DNA of 17,020 bases, taken from assembly GCA_001701115.1 (NCBI GenBank), contig DAAJ01000096.1:1-17020 (forward strand), read 5' to 3'. Both the position numbers and the translations under genes were made by a program. The notes under the pieces are model-generated. The model worked only from the letters and a program-made list of their open reading frames with translations, was not told where the DNA came from and searched no databases. This document shows positions 7,543 to 14,613 of this stretch, piece after piece. This stretch comes from Bacteroidales bacterium GP2 (GTDB lineage Bacteria > Bacteroidota > Bacteroidia > Bacteroidales > Muribaculaceae). Each line of letters begins with the position of its first letter. The first letter of the stretch is position 1.

Positions 7543-8538
7543 TTACATTATGCGTATGCTTTTTTGCTTATGTCTGTTTTTTGCCGACAAATCCAGTTTG
7601 ACGCCATAGCCGGCAAATATTTCATGGCTTCCGTTGCTTGCCGAAGCGAGTGGTCCGGTGGGATAGTCATAACTGTAGCCAAGGTAAAATCCTTTGAACT
7701 CAACAGACAGCATTGCGCTGACAGCATCGTCATGACGGTACCCGATGCCCGCGGTTATAAATTTCTTATATCTGAGCCGGGCGGTGGCAATTGCGCGGGT
7801 AAAAGTGAAATCACTCATTACGAGCATAGACGGAATCACTTCAAATAACGTGTTTTTTATCCCGATATTGCCTCCGGCTATAAAATAAAGTGACCTTGCA
7901 GGTCCAAATTCAAATAATTGAGTGGAACTTTCCGGTGATGCACTTCCGCTCTCGGTTGTCAATGAAACTTTTGGGGAATTGATATGCGTCACTGACAGTC
8001 CAGCCCAAAATGCACGCCTGGTGTACCATATTCCCGCCCCGAGGTCGAATGCGGTCCCGCTGACATCGGTGCGCGGTATCGCGGCATCGGTCTCCTCATG
8101 GTAGTCATCGTCCTCCGGAATAAAAACCTTTGACCCTTTAAATGTGTCGCTGATTATTCCCGGCTGTATGCCAATTGATAGGGTACCGCCCAAAAGTTTC
8201 ATTTTGTAGCTTATTTGCAGTGCGGCTGACAGGTTCCTGTAAAGACCCATGCTCTCCTGGTTGACGGCTATTCCCGCCCCAAACCTGCGGTTGCCTATTT
8301 TGAAAGGGGAATCGGCAAGCGCGAGGAAAGTTTTTGGAGCGTTTTCCACTCCCACCCATTGCAGCCGGGAGCCGCCATGCACCATTACAAGGTCGGTAAG
8401 CCCTGTAGCAGCAGGATTGTAGTAAGCGGGCACTTCAAAGTAGTGCGTGAGCAGAGCATCATTTTGCGCCATACCTATATTATATATGGAGGCGATGAGA
8501 GCAGCGGCTATTATAAGGATGCGTCTTGCCATTGTCAT
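7543..8538 (-). CDS. porP: T9SS outer-membrane protein PorP/SprF family
   Basis: This outer-membrane beta-barrel of the PorP/SprF family has 331 residues from the ATG at 8538. Its signal peptide ends near GMA/QND. The conserved family opening (LLTHYFEVPAYYNPAATG) is followed by a run of amphipathic strands with alternating aromatic and Gly residues. It ends IFAGYGVKLDLS plus a short basic tail. In P. gingivalis, PorP is required for T9SS secretion and is encoded directly before porK, as here. The ATG at 8538 overlaps the porT stop (ATGA); an in-frame ATG at 8532 is an alternative start with an equally good signal peptide. The overlap suggests translational coupling to porT. Confidence 0.93.
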   Translation of the reverse strand: MTMARRILIIAAALIASIYNIGMAQNDALLTHYFEVPAYYNPAATGLTDLVMVHGGSRLQWVGVENAPKTFLALADSPFKIGNRRFGAGIAVNQESMGLYRNLSAALQISYKMKLLGGTLSIGIQPGIISDTFKGSKVFIPEDDDYHEETDAAIPRTDVSGTAFDLGAGIWYTRRAFWAGLSVTHINSPKVSLTTESGSASPESSTQLFEFGPARSLYFIAGGNIGIKNTLFEVIPSMLVMSDFTFTRAIATARLRYKKFITAGIGYRHDDAVSAMLSVEFKGFYLGYSYDYPTGPLASASNGSHEIFAGYGVKLDLSAKNRHKQKSIRIM

Positions 8539-9275
8539 TCAAAATAAAAGCTCAGTACTATCATTTTTGTAGTGGCGCGTTTGAGCGATTGGGTAATTTT
8601 TAGCCTGTCCGGTTCTTCGGAAAGGTCATCACGCTTGTGAACAAGCACATCGGTAAGCCCGAAGCAGAATTTTATTTCAGGATTGAGCTTGAAGAAGGGG
8701 AGATAGAAATCGCAGCCGAACCCCGCTGTGACATAAAAATCAAATGGCTTTAACTTTATATAGTCAGTACGCTTCTTTGCCGCATCCACAGCCGGCATTA
8801 TACCAGCTGTGACGTAGGGACGTGAATTACGATAACGTACAGAGGAGTATTTCAAATCCACAGGCACTACCACAAGGGCGCTTTTTATGTTCTGGCTATA
8901 CATTTCGCCTGACTCAGCCTCACGCATTTTTATGTCACGGCTGCCAAAAAACAGTCCCGGTGAAAAACGCACGTTGAAATAATCGTTCAGCCGGAAATCC
9001 ACAATTCCTCCTACATTGAACCCGGGAGCATAGCCCGGCTGGTCAGCAAACCAGCTTTCCCCATTTTCCGTGATGAACCCATTGTGGCGGAAATGCAGGT
9101 CCTGTGCGTTTATTCCCACATAGAACCCGGCATGCCAAGCTCTGCCGTCGCTGTATGGTCTGTTAAGCGGTCCGGTTGACAAGTCAACAGCACCCGCACC
9201 TGCAGCGATGCAGAGGAGTAAAAAGGAAAGTATGACTGATTTCGCATTCATTATGTTTTTCAAACGGCAAATCAT
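8535..9275 (-). CDS. porT: PorT-family outer-membrane beta-barrel protein (T9SS)
   Basis: This barrel has 246 residues from the ATG at 9275, or 238 from the ATG at 9251. The second start gives a cleaner signal peptide (basic residue, hydrophobic SVILSFLLLCIAAGAGA, then VDLS). The mature part reads as an 8-stranded porin-like barrel of the PorT family: FYVGINAQDLHFRH, FNVGGIVDFRLNDYFNVRFSPGLFFG, VPVDLKYSSVRYRNSRPYVTAG, and a terminal strand MIVLSFYFE with an aromatic near the end. PorT is needed for T9SS secretion in P. gingivalis, where it is not next to porPKLMN. Here it heads that operon, which supports the assignment. The 9251 start codon lies inside a 17-nt inverted repeat. A generic OmpW- or PF13568-type barrel is the alternative. 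Confidence 0.8.
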   Translation of the reverse strand: MICRLKNIMNAKSVILSFLLLCIAAGAGAVDLSTGPLNRPYSDGRAWHAGFYVGINAQDLHFRHNGFITENGESWFADQPGYAPGFNVGGIVDFRLNDYFNVRFSPGLFFGSRDIKMREAESGEMYSQNIKSALVVVPVDLKYSSVRYRNSRPYVTAGIMPAVDAAKKRTDYIKLKPFDFYVTAGFGCDFYLPFFKLNPEIKFCFGLTDVLVHKRDDLSEEPDRLKITQSLKRATTKMIVLSFYFE

Positions 9276-9327
9276 CGCTTTTATTGCGTGTGGCAGCGAA
9301 AGAGCAATTGAAAAGCATAATGAATGC
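9244..9327 (-). repeat. Inverted repeat flanking the porT start
   Basis: The arms are 9244-9260 (GCATTCATTATGTTTTT) and 9311-9327, whose sequence is the reverse complement at 16 of 17 positions. The spacer is 50 nt (9261-9310). In a porT transcript the arms would form a long stem. The ATG at 9251 lies within the downstream arm and the alternative ATG at 9275 lies in the loop. The repeat is certain; a regulatory role is inferred. Confidence 0.75.
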
Positions 9328-9389
9328 TAATATATGGGGCGATATGGTGAATGAATGTTAACTATACACCCATTAGCTAAAGGGATGTG

Positions 9390-9420
9390 TTAGAATATAA
9401 ATAGAATAGCCCTAACTTTG
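9390..9420 (+). promoter_or_regulatory. Bacteroidetes-type promoter of the acyl-CoA synthetase gene
   Basis: TTAG at 9390-9393, then 19 nt, then TAACTTTG at 9413-9420, a perfect TAnnTTTG -7 element. The predicted transcript begins a few nt downstream, leaving a leader of nearly 40 nt before the ATG at 9463. The -7 sequence is identical to that of the wzi-like gene. Confidence 0.6.
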
Positions 9421-9462
9421 CGCATGTAAAGGTAAGGCGTTTATTAACCAAAATGCAATTAT

Positions 9463-11262
9463 ATGCCTAACATACTCACCAGCTTAGTAGAGCAGCAGAC
9501 AGTAAAGTATGGCGACCGCACAGTGTTGTCCTATCCAAAGGATGGTCAATGGCTCCCGGTTTCATGGAGGGATTTCAACGATAGGGTGAATACCGCAGCC
9601 AAATCCCTTGCCGCTCTCGGTATAAAGGAGCAGGACAATATAGCGACCTTTTCCGGCAACCGACCGCAGATGCTTGTAGTTGATTTCGCGGCATTCAGCA
9701 ACCGTGCCGTTCCGATAAGCATATATTCCACCAGTACAGCCGAGCAGGTTAAATACATTGTTGAGGATGCGTCCATCAGCATGATATTCGCAGGAGATGC
9801 CAAGCAATATGCCATTGCCCGCAAGGTGCAGGCTGCAACCCCTGTGCTTAAGCAGATTGTCACTTTTGATAATGTGGAAATAGAGGATGGCGATACCACC
9901 ACAATAAGTTACGGGGAATTTCTGAAAATAGGGGAGAACACTCCGTCGGCAATTGCCCATGAGATAGAGGAGCGCCGTAACCGCGCCCTTGACACGGACA
10001 TTGCGGCAATTATATATACTTCCGGCACAACCGGGGAACCTAAAGGAGCGGTTCTTCCTCATTCATGCTTCAATGCCGCGCTTAGAATCCACAAAGAGCG
10101 CTTGAATACAGTTAGCGACAGCGACTCTTCAATGAGTTTCTTGCCATTGAGCCATATATTTGAGCGCGCATGGACTTATTTTTGCCTCTATATCGGCATA
10201 AAAGTGTTTGTTAACTATGACCCGCATGACATCCAGGCATCTGTGCGCCAGACCAAACCGACCTGCATGTGCTCGGTGCCGAGATTCTGGGAAAAGGTTT
10301 ACGCGGTTGTCGAGGATAAGATAAGCAAAATGAACCCGTTGCGCAAATGGGTCATTACTACCGCGCTAAAAGTGGGCAAGAAGCGCAATATCCACTATAA
10401 GCGTCTCGGCAAGAAAGTTCCTATCTTCCTTGAACTTGCATATAAATTTTTTGACCGTATAGCCTATACCCCGATGAAAAGGGTTATCGGCATAGAGAGA
10501 GGCAGGTTTTTCCCAACCGCCGGAGCACCTCTGTCACCGAAAATCGTGGAATTCCTGCACAGTTGCGGCATAAATATAATAATAGGCTACGGTTTGTCTG
10601 AAACCACTGCGACTGTCACCTGTTACCCGAATATTGGCTGGGAATTAGGCACTGTCGGCACAGTGCTTCCCCGTATACAGGTTAAGATAGGGGAGAACGA
10701 TGAGATACTTGTGAAGGGTCCGTCTGTAATGAGGGGCTATTACAACAAGCCGGAGGCAACTGCCGAGGCATTTACTCCTGACGGGTGGTTCCGCACCGGT
10801 GATGCTGGATATATAAATAAATCTGGCGCACTTGTCCTGACAGAGCGTATAAAAGACCTATTCAAGACGAGTAACGGTAAATACATTGCTCCTCAGGCAC
10901 TTGAGAGTCGTCTTGGTGAAGACCTCTTTATTGAACAGGCGGCGCTGATTGGTGACGGGCGAAAATTTGTGAGCGCACTGATAGTACCCTCCTTTGAAGC
11001 ATTGAAAGAGTATGCGGCAGGGCACGGCATTGCATATAATTCCATTGAACAGCTTGTTTCAAACCCCGAAATCAATGCCATGATGATGGAACGCATTGAG
11101 AAACTGCAGAGCGACCTCGCTGGATTTGAACGTATCAAAAAGATTACACTTTTGCCGAAGCCGTTCACAATGGAGAGCGGCGAGCTTACCAATACCTTGA
11201 AAGTCAAACGTCCGGTAGTAGCGTCACGTTATGCGGAGGCAATCGACCGTATGTACAGCTGA
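9463..11262 (+). CDS. Long-chain fatty-acid--CoA ligase (AMP-forming)
   Basis: This 599-residue member of the ANL adenylate-forming superfamily (FAA1/FadD15-like) activates a fatty acid with ATP to an acyl-adenylate and then transfers it to CoA. Motifs in order: the ATP-binding loop TSGTTGEPKG at residues 186-195; GYGLSETTA at 375-383; the hinge and ribose-binding segment GWFRTGD at 441-447; FKTSNGKYIAP at 467-477; and the C-terminal TLKVKR at 578-583, whose K580 is the likely catalytic lysine. Length (about 600 aa) fits the long-chain class. No signal peptide is visible, so the protein is cytosolic or membrane-associated. It is a single-gene unit with its own promoter and a terminator at 11299-11341. 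A 5-codon open frame starting at 9453 overlaps its start. Chain-length preference cannot be read from the sequence. Confidence 0.93.
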   Translation: MPNILTSLVEQQTVKYGDRTVLSYPKDGQWLPVSWRDFNDRVNTAAKSLAALGIKEQDNIATFSGNRPQMLVVDFAAFSNRAVPISIYSTSTAEQVKYIVEDASISMIFAGDAKQYAIARKVQAATPVLKQIVTFDNVEIEDGDTTTISYGEFLKIGENTPSAIAHEIEERRNRALDTDIAAIIYTSGTTGEPKGAVLPHSCFNAALRIHKERLNTVSDSDSSMSFLPLSHIFERAWTYFCLYIGIKVFVNYDPHDIQASVRQTKPTCMCSVPRFWEKVYAVVEDKISKMNPLRKWVITTALKVGKKRNIHYKRLGKKVPIFLELAYKFFDRIAYTPMKRVIGIERGRFFPTAGAPLSPKIVEFLHSCGINIIIGYGLSETTATVTCYPNIGWELGTVGTVLPRIQVKIGENDEILVKGPSVMRGYYNKPEATAEAFTPDGWFRTGDAGYINKSGALVLTERIKDLFKTSNGKYIAPQALESRLGEDLFIEQAALIGDGRKFVSALIVPSFEALKEYAAGHGIAYNSIEQLVSNPEINAMMMERIEKLQSDLAGFERIKKITLLPKPFTMESGELTNTLKVKRPVVASRYAEAIDRMYS

Positions 11263-11298
11263 TGTCTTTGAACTCTATTTCATAGAATCTGAAATAAA

Positions 11299-11341
11299 AA
11301 AATAGAAGATGCATCAAAATCCAGGATGCATCTTCTATTTT
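11299..11341. terminator. Strong bidirectional terminator
   Basis: Positions 11299-11315 and 11325-11341 form a perfect 17-bp stem (inner part GATGCATC) around a 9-nt loop. An A-run precedes it and a T-rich stretch (TTTTAATATTG) follows, so it works as a Rho-independent terminator in either direction. It sits between the convergent acyl-CoA ligase gene (ends 11262) and lipoprotein gene (ends 11369) and can serve both. Confidence 0.88.
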
Positions 11342-11368
11342 AATATTGTTATGTCAAAATAAGGTGGG

Positions 11369-12472
11369 TCAGCGTGTATAGCGCTTTACAACAATTCCAT
11401 CCTCGGGAGTTTCAGTAATAACGTAGAAGGTTTTGCCGTCAGGAGCAACGGCAAAGGTGCGTGGCAATGCGTCAATGCGAATGGCTCCAACGAGATTTCC
11501 GTTGAAATCATATTCGCTTATTATTGTTTCTGCTGGAATCTCACCCTGGTTCATCTTTTCGGCAAGTGCAATATATTCATTCTCAAGCAGTGTGTTCTGC
11601 ACTATGTAAGTCCTGTCTGCTGACATTACCGGACCATTCTTCACAGGCATAATATAGTTCTCCTCATATTGGAAACTTGACCATCCGTTACCGACTATTA
11701 CTTTGATGCCTTTAGGGGGAGCTACAAATGAGGTCTTTACTTTTAGTGAATCCTCAGTCAATTCTCCGAAAACAAGGTAGTTGGCAGCTCCCATGCTTGC
11801 AGTAAAATGACGACCGTCCGGGCTGACGGCAATATTTGGGCGCATGAAATTGAACAACATATAGTCCGGTATGCCGTCCCCATATTCAGATTTAGGAGGG
11901 TATGGCGCAGCAAATTGACGGAAGGAACCGTCTGGCGCGAAAAATGCCAGCAAACCTCCGCGTGACATATTACCCGCAAGAATCGAGCCGTCAGCCAGGC
12001 GTAGCATTGCCCCGCTCGGCATAGGCTGTGACTCATTGAGGTTTGAATTGTCAGCGTCCTCCGGTACCTTAAAAGCAAATACATTTTCTAAAACCGGGGC
12101 GCCTTCGAGGTTCAGGGTCTCCAGATTGTATGGAATCTTTACGATATCAAACTGTTTGTGACACTGGTCAAGTCCAATGGAATATATAAACGGCACTTCA
12201 TTTGGTCCATTGCCTTTCGTCAGGAATCTGCGGACAAAATCGCCGTTGAGGGTGTACTCTTCTATAATGGTATCCACACTAATGGAGTTGCATAAATAGA
12301 GTTTAGAAACAGTTGCATAAATGTGGTGCGGTTGACTAAGCGAGTCGTAGGGAATGATAATTTCTCCCTTGAGGTCAATGGTGTCAATGGAATCCGAGGT
12401 GCCTTCACCTGCACCTGTGCATGCCGCAAACCCGAGCAATAAAGCCGCGGCAGAAAATAAAATAGTTCTCAT
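11369..12472 (-). CDS. BF3164-like lipoprotein, predicted 6-bladed beta-propeller
   Basis: This 367-residue lipoprotein has a signal peptide with a lipobox-like FAAC (C18), then about 350 residues of repeated short beta-strands resembling the BF3164-type TolB-like six-bladed propeller family. KGNGPNEV at residues 86-93 is a typical segment. The C-terminal blade contains FNGNLVGAIRIDALPRTFAVAPDGKTFYVI-type repeats, interrupted here only for description. The function is unknown; family members are exported and anchored in the envelope. I chose the ATG at 12472 over the in-frame ATG at 12514. The promoter found at 12498-12528 puts the transcript start downstream of 12514, and the shorter form begins directly with a lipoprotein signal. 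It is a single gene, divergent from the Wzi-like gene and convergent with the acyl-CoA ligase. Confidence 0.82.
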   Translation of the reverse strand: MRTILFSAAALLLGFAACTGAGEGTSDSIDTIDLKGEIIIPYDSLSQPHHIYATVSKLYLCNSISVDTIIEEYTLNGDFVRRFLTKGNGPNEVPFIYSIGLDQCHKQFDIVKIPYNLETLNLEGAPVLENVFAFKVPEDADNSNLNESQPMPSGAMLRLADGSILAGNMSRGGLLAFFAPDGSFRQFAAPYPPKSEYGDGIPDYMLFNFMRPNIAVSPDGRHFTASMGAANYLVFGELTEDSLKVKTSFVAPPKGIKVIVGNGWSSFQYEENYIMPVKNGPVMSADRTYIVQNTLLENEYIALAEKMNQGEIPAETIISEYDFNGNLVGAIRIDALPRTFAVAPDGKTFYVITETPEDGIVVKRYTR

Positions 12473-12497
12473 GTTTTGATTATATATTTTGTCGTTG

Positions 12498-12528
12498 CAA
12501 AAGTAATATATCATAATGATAAAAGAAA
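12498..12528 (-). promoter_or_regulatory. Bacteroidetes-type promoter of the BF3164-like gene
   Basis: Read on the minus strand: TTTC at 12528-12525, 19 nt, then TACTTTTG at 12505-12498, a perfect TAnnTTTG. Transcription would begin near 12493, giving an AT-rich leader of about 20 nt before the ATG at 12472. This decides against the longer start at 12514. Confidence 0.6.
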
Positions 12529-12611
12529 GAATGGAAATGGAAACTTTCGTGCAGGTTAGATTAATCCATCTTTCCTGTCAAATATTTACCATGCACAGCT
12601 AACATGGCAGG

Positions 12612-12642
12612 GTTGAGGTAAGATGAATTTTTTGTAACTTTG
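12612..12642 (+). promoter_or_regulatory. Bacteroidetes-type promoter of the Wzi-like/rpoN gene set
   Basis: GTTG at 12612-12615, 19 nt, then TAACTTTG at 12635-12642 (perfect -7 element). Only 8 nt separate it from the ATG at 12651, so the mRNA would have a leader of about 3-5 nt at most. Confidence 0.65.
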
Positions 12643-12650
12643 GCATCGGT

Positions 12651-14189
12651 ATGAAGAGATGGATCATAGCGATTAGCCTGTTGTCGGTCGTGCCCTTGCT
12701 TTACGCGAAGGAACCGGCTGATACTCTTGCCTTTTGGCAGGCTGAGGGAGTTGCCACTCTTTCAAGCGGTTGTTTTGCGCCCCATTATATTGCTGCAAAC
12801 CGTTTTGGGCTTCTCAGCAGTGGGGACAATCTCCTTTTTTCAGCAAAGGTAGCGCGAGGTCTTGAGCGTGAACGTCGTTTTAGCTATGCTTTCGGGGCTC
12901 AATTGACTGGAGGATATACTTCTTCTGTCGACTATACCCGTTATGATGCCGGCACAAACAGTTTTGTCAATAATCCGATGCACCCCTCCCGTGCAGTGTT
13001 GCAGCAGCTATATGCCACAGTGAAGTGGCGCAGCCTTTTCCTGACAGCCGGGATGAAAGAGGAGGAACCGTCTCTGGTTGACAGGAGCCTTAGTTCAGGC
13101 AATCTCGTCCATAGCGGCAATACGCGCCCTATTCCCCAGGCTCGTTTGGGATTTGTTGATTTCCAACCTGTTCCATTTACACGCGGGGTGCTCAAAGTGC
13201 AAGGGGAGTTTGCATACGGCAAGTACACGGACGCAAAGTGGTGGGAACGTCACAGCGACAGGTATAATTCGTTTACAACAAGCGGTATATGGTATGTGTA
13301 CCGTAAATTATACTTACGCATTGACGGTTCGCGGCTCTTTTCGCTTACTTTCGGCGCACAGGCGGCAGGACAGTTCGGCGGCAAATCCATATATATGAAT
13401 CATGGTGAGGTTGACCGTATTGACAACCGTGGTGTAAAGTTCAAGGATTTCATAAATATGATATTTCCGGTTGAAAACGGCATGGAGGACTTCTATCAGG
13501 GCAACACTATTGGCTCATGGGACGTGCGTGCCGATTTCCGCCTTAGCAACGGCGTCAAGTTGAGCGGTTATGTTGAGTTTCCTTGGGAAGATGGCAGCGG
13601 CATGGCAAAACTTAACGGTTTCGATGGTCTCTATGGCATAGAGTTGCAGCTACCGGGTAAGCATCCGGCTTTAAGCGCGGCAGTAGTGGAGTACCTTGAC
13701 CTTGTAAACCAGAGTGGTCCCATTCATTTCAATCCCGGTGATTACGAGGGTACCCACATAACTTCCACTGCCACCGGAGCGGATGACTACTATAATAACA
13801 GGTATTATAATTCGTACGCTAATTACGGAAGTCTGATTGGCACACCTATGGTCATGGGACCCATATATAACCTTGATGGATATAATTGTCTGATTGGCAC
13901 CCGTATGCGTGGCATTCATCTCGCAGCCCAAGGATGGATTACCGGAAATATGGCGTGGGAAGCTAAATTCGGCTGGCGAAAAGCGTATGGCAATGGCTTT
14001 TTTGCCTTGATACCGCCGAGGCATTCCACCTCTGCGCTTGCTGGGGTGAAATGGAGCGTCGCATCGGTTAAAGGCATGGTTGTTGGAGGAAAAATAGCCT
14101 TTGACCGTGGAAATCTTCCACAAAACTCTTTTGGCGCTGAAATCTCTGTGGCGTATTCCGGTGTTATTTTTTCAAAGAGTAAGAAATGA
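12651..14189 (+). CDS. Capsule-assembly Wzi-family outer-membrane beta-barrel
   Basis: This 512-residue protein has a signal peptide (about residues 1-19, ending LLYA/KE) and a body rich in alternating aromatic/Gly beta-strands, as in outer-membrane barrels. NTRPIPQARLGF at residues 157-168 and GVLKVQGEFAYGKYTD soon after resemble the Bacteroidetes proteins assigned to the Wzi capsule-assembly family. In E. coli, Wzi is an outer-membrane lectin that anchors capsular polysaccharide; whether this homologue does so is inferred. No capsule-synthesis genes are nearby. The final residues (VIFSKSKK) include a basic end after the last strand. The ATG is the only sensible start, and it lies 8 nt from the promoter. 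The stop overlaps the next gene by 4 nt (ATGA). Confidence 0.82.
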   Translation: MKRWIIAISLLSVVPLLYAKEPADTLAFWQAEGVATLSSGCFAPHYIAANRFGLLSSGDNLLFSAKVARGLERERRFSYAFGAQLTGGYTSSVDYTRYDAGTNSFVNNPMHPSRAVLQQLYATVKWRSLFLTAGMKEEEPSLVDRSLSSGNLVHSGNTRPIPQARLGFVDFQPVPFTRGVLKVQGEFAYGKYTDAKWWERHSDRYNSFTTSGIWYVYRKLYLRIDGSRLFSLTFGAQAAGQFGGKSIYMNHGEVDRIDNRGVKFKDFINMIFPVENGMEDFYQGNTIGSWDVRADFRLSNGVKLSGYVEFPWEDGSGMAKLNGFDGLYGIELQLPGKHPALSAAVVEYLDLVNQSGPIHFNPGDYEGTHITSTATGADDYYNNRYYNSYANYGSLIGTPMVMGPIYNLDGYNCLIGTRMRGIHLAAQGWITGNMAWEAKFGWRKAYGNGFFALIPPRHSTSALAGVKWSVASVKGMVVGGKIAFDRGNLPQNSFGAEISVAYSGVIFSKSKK

Positions 14190-14611
14190 AAGTAAGCCTT
14201 TACATATTGTTCATTCTCGCGGCTTTTGTGCTTGCAGGTGCCGGATGTACCCGGAACAACGGCGATATAGGCTCTTGGTTCGGCACATGGAAACTCGTTT
14301 CCATAACATCCACAGGTGATGGCATAGCGCCGCTTGATGCAACGGTGATAGTGCGCTTCCAAAATGACATAATCCAGACTTCCGAACAGAGTGGGCATTA
14401 CGAGTCAAAGGATTATTATGCCACATGGAAAACTTCCGGCGGCAAACTTATAATAGATGGTGTGAACAAGGCGATAGCTCCAGCCCTTCTTTTGCCATGC
14501 GATTGCGTCGTGGAGCTTGAAATAGTGCGCCAGCCCGGAAGCGTAATGGTGTGGAGGTATATTGATGAAAACCATAACGCGATAGAATATAACCTGAAAC
14601 GGCTTTATTGA
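14186..14611 (+). CDS. Small lipocalin-like lipoprotein of unknown function
   Basis: This 141-residue protein has a hydrophobic signal (residues 2-20) followed by GAGC, with C21 the probable lipidated residue; position -3 is Gly rather than Leu, so the lipobox is imperfect. The mature part opens with IGSWFGTWKLVSI, a pattern like the first strand of lipocalin-like domains (GTW followed by beta-strands). Strands such as ATVIVRFQND, YYATWKTSGGKLII and GSVMVWRYI follow, ending in NLKRLY. I recognise a lipocalin-like fold but no specific family or ligand. Translation is probably coupled to the Wzi-like gene upstream (ATGA overlap). rpoN begins 2 nt after its stop, so it is part of the same transcript. 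Confidence 0.75.
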   Translation: MKVSLYILFILAAFVLAGAGCTRNNGDIGSWFGTWKLVSITSTGDGIAPLDATVIVRFQNDIIQTSEQSGHYESKDYYATWKTSGGKLIIDGVNKAIAPALLLPCDCVVELEIVRQPGSVMVWRYIDENHNAIEYNLKRLY

Positions 14612-14613
14612 AC

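Noticed and set aside
12473..12514. ATG at 12514 as the start of the BF3164-like lipoprotein
   Set aside because: It would put 14 residues before the lipoprotein signal, and it lies upstream of the predicted transcription start.
14608..14613. TTG at 14608 as the rpoN start
   Set aside because: The ATG at 14614 follows two codons later and matches the family N-terminus equally well.
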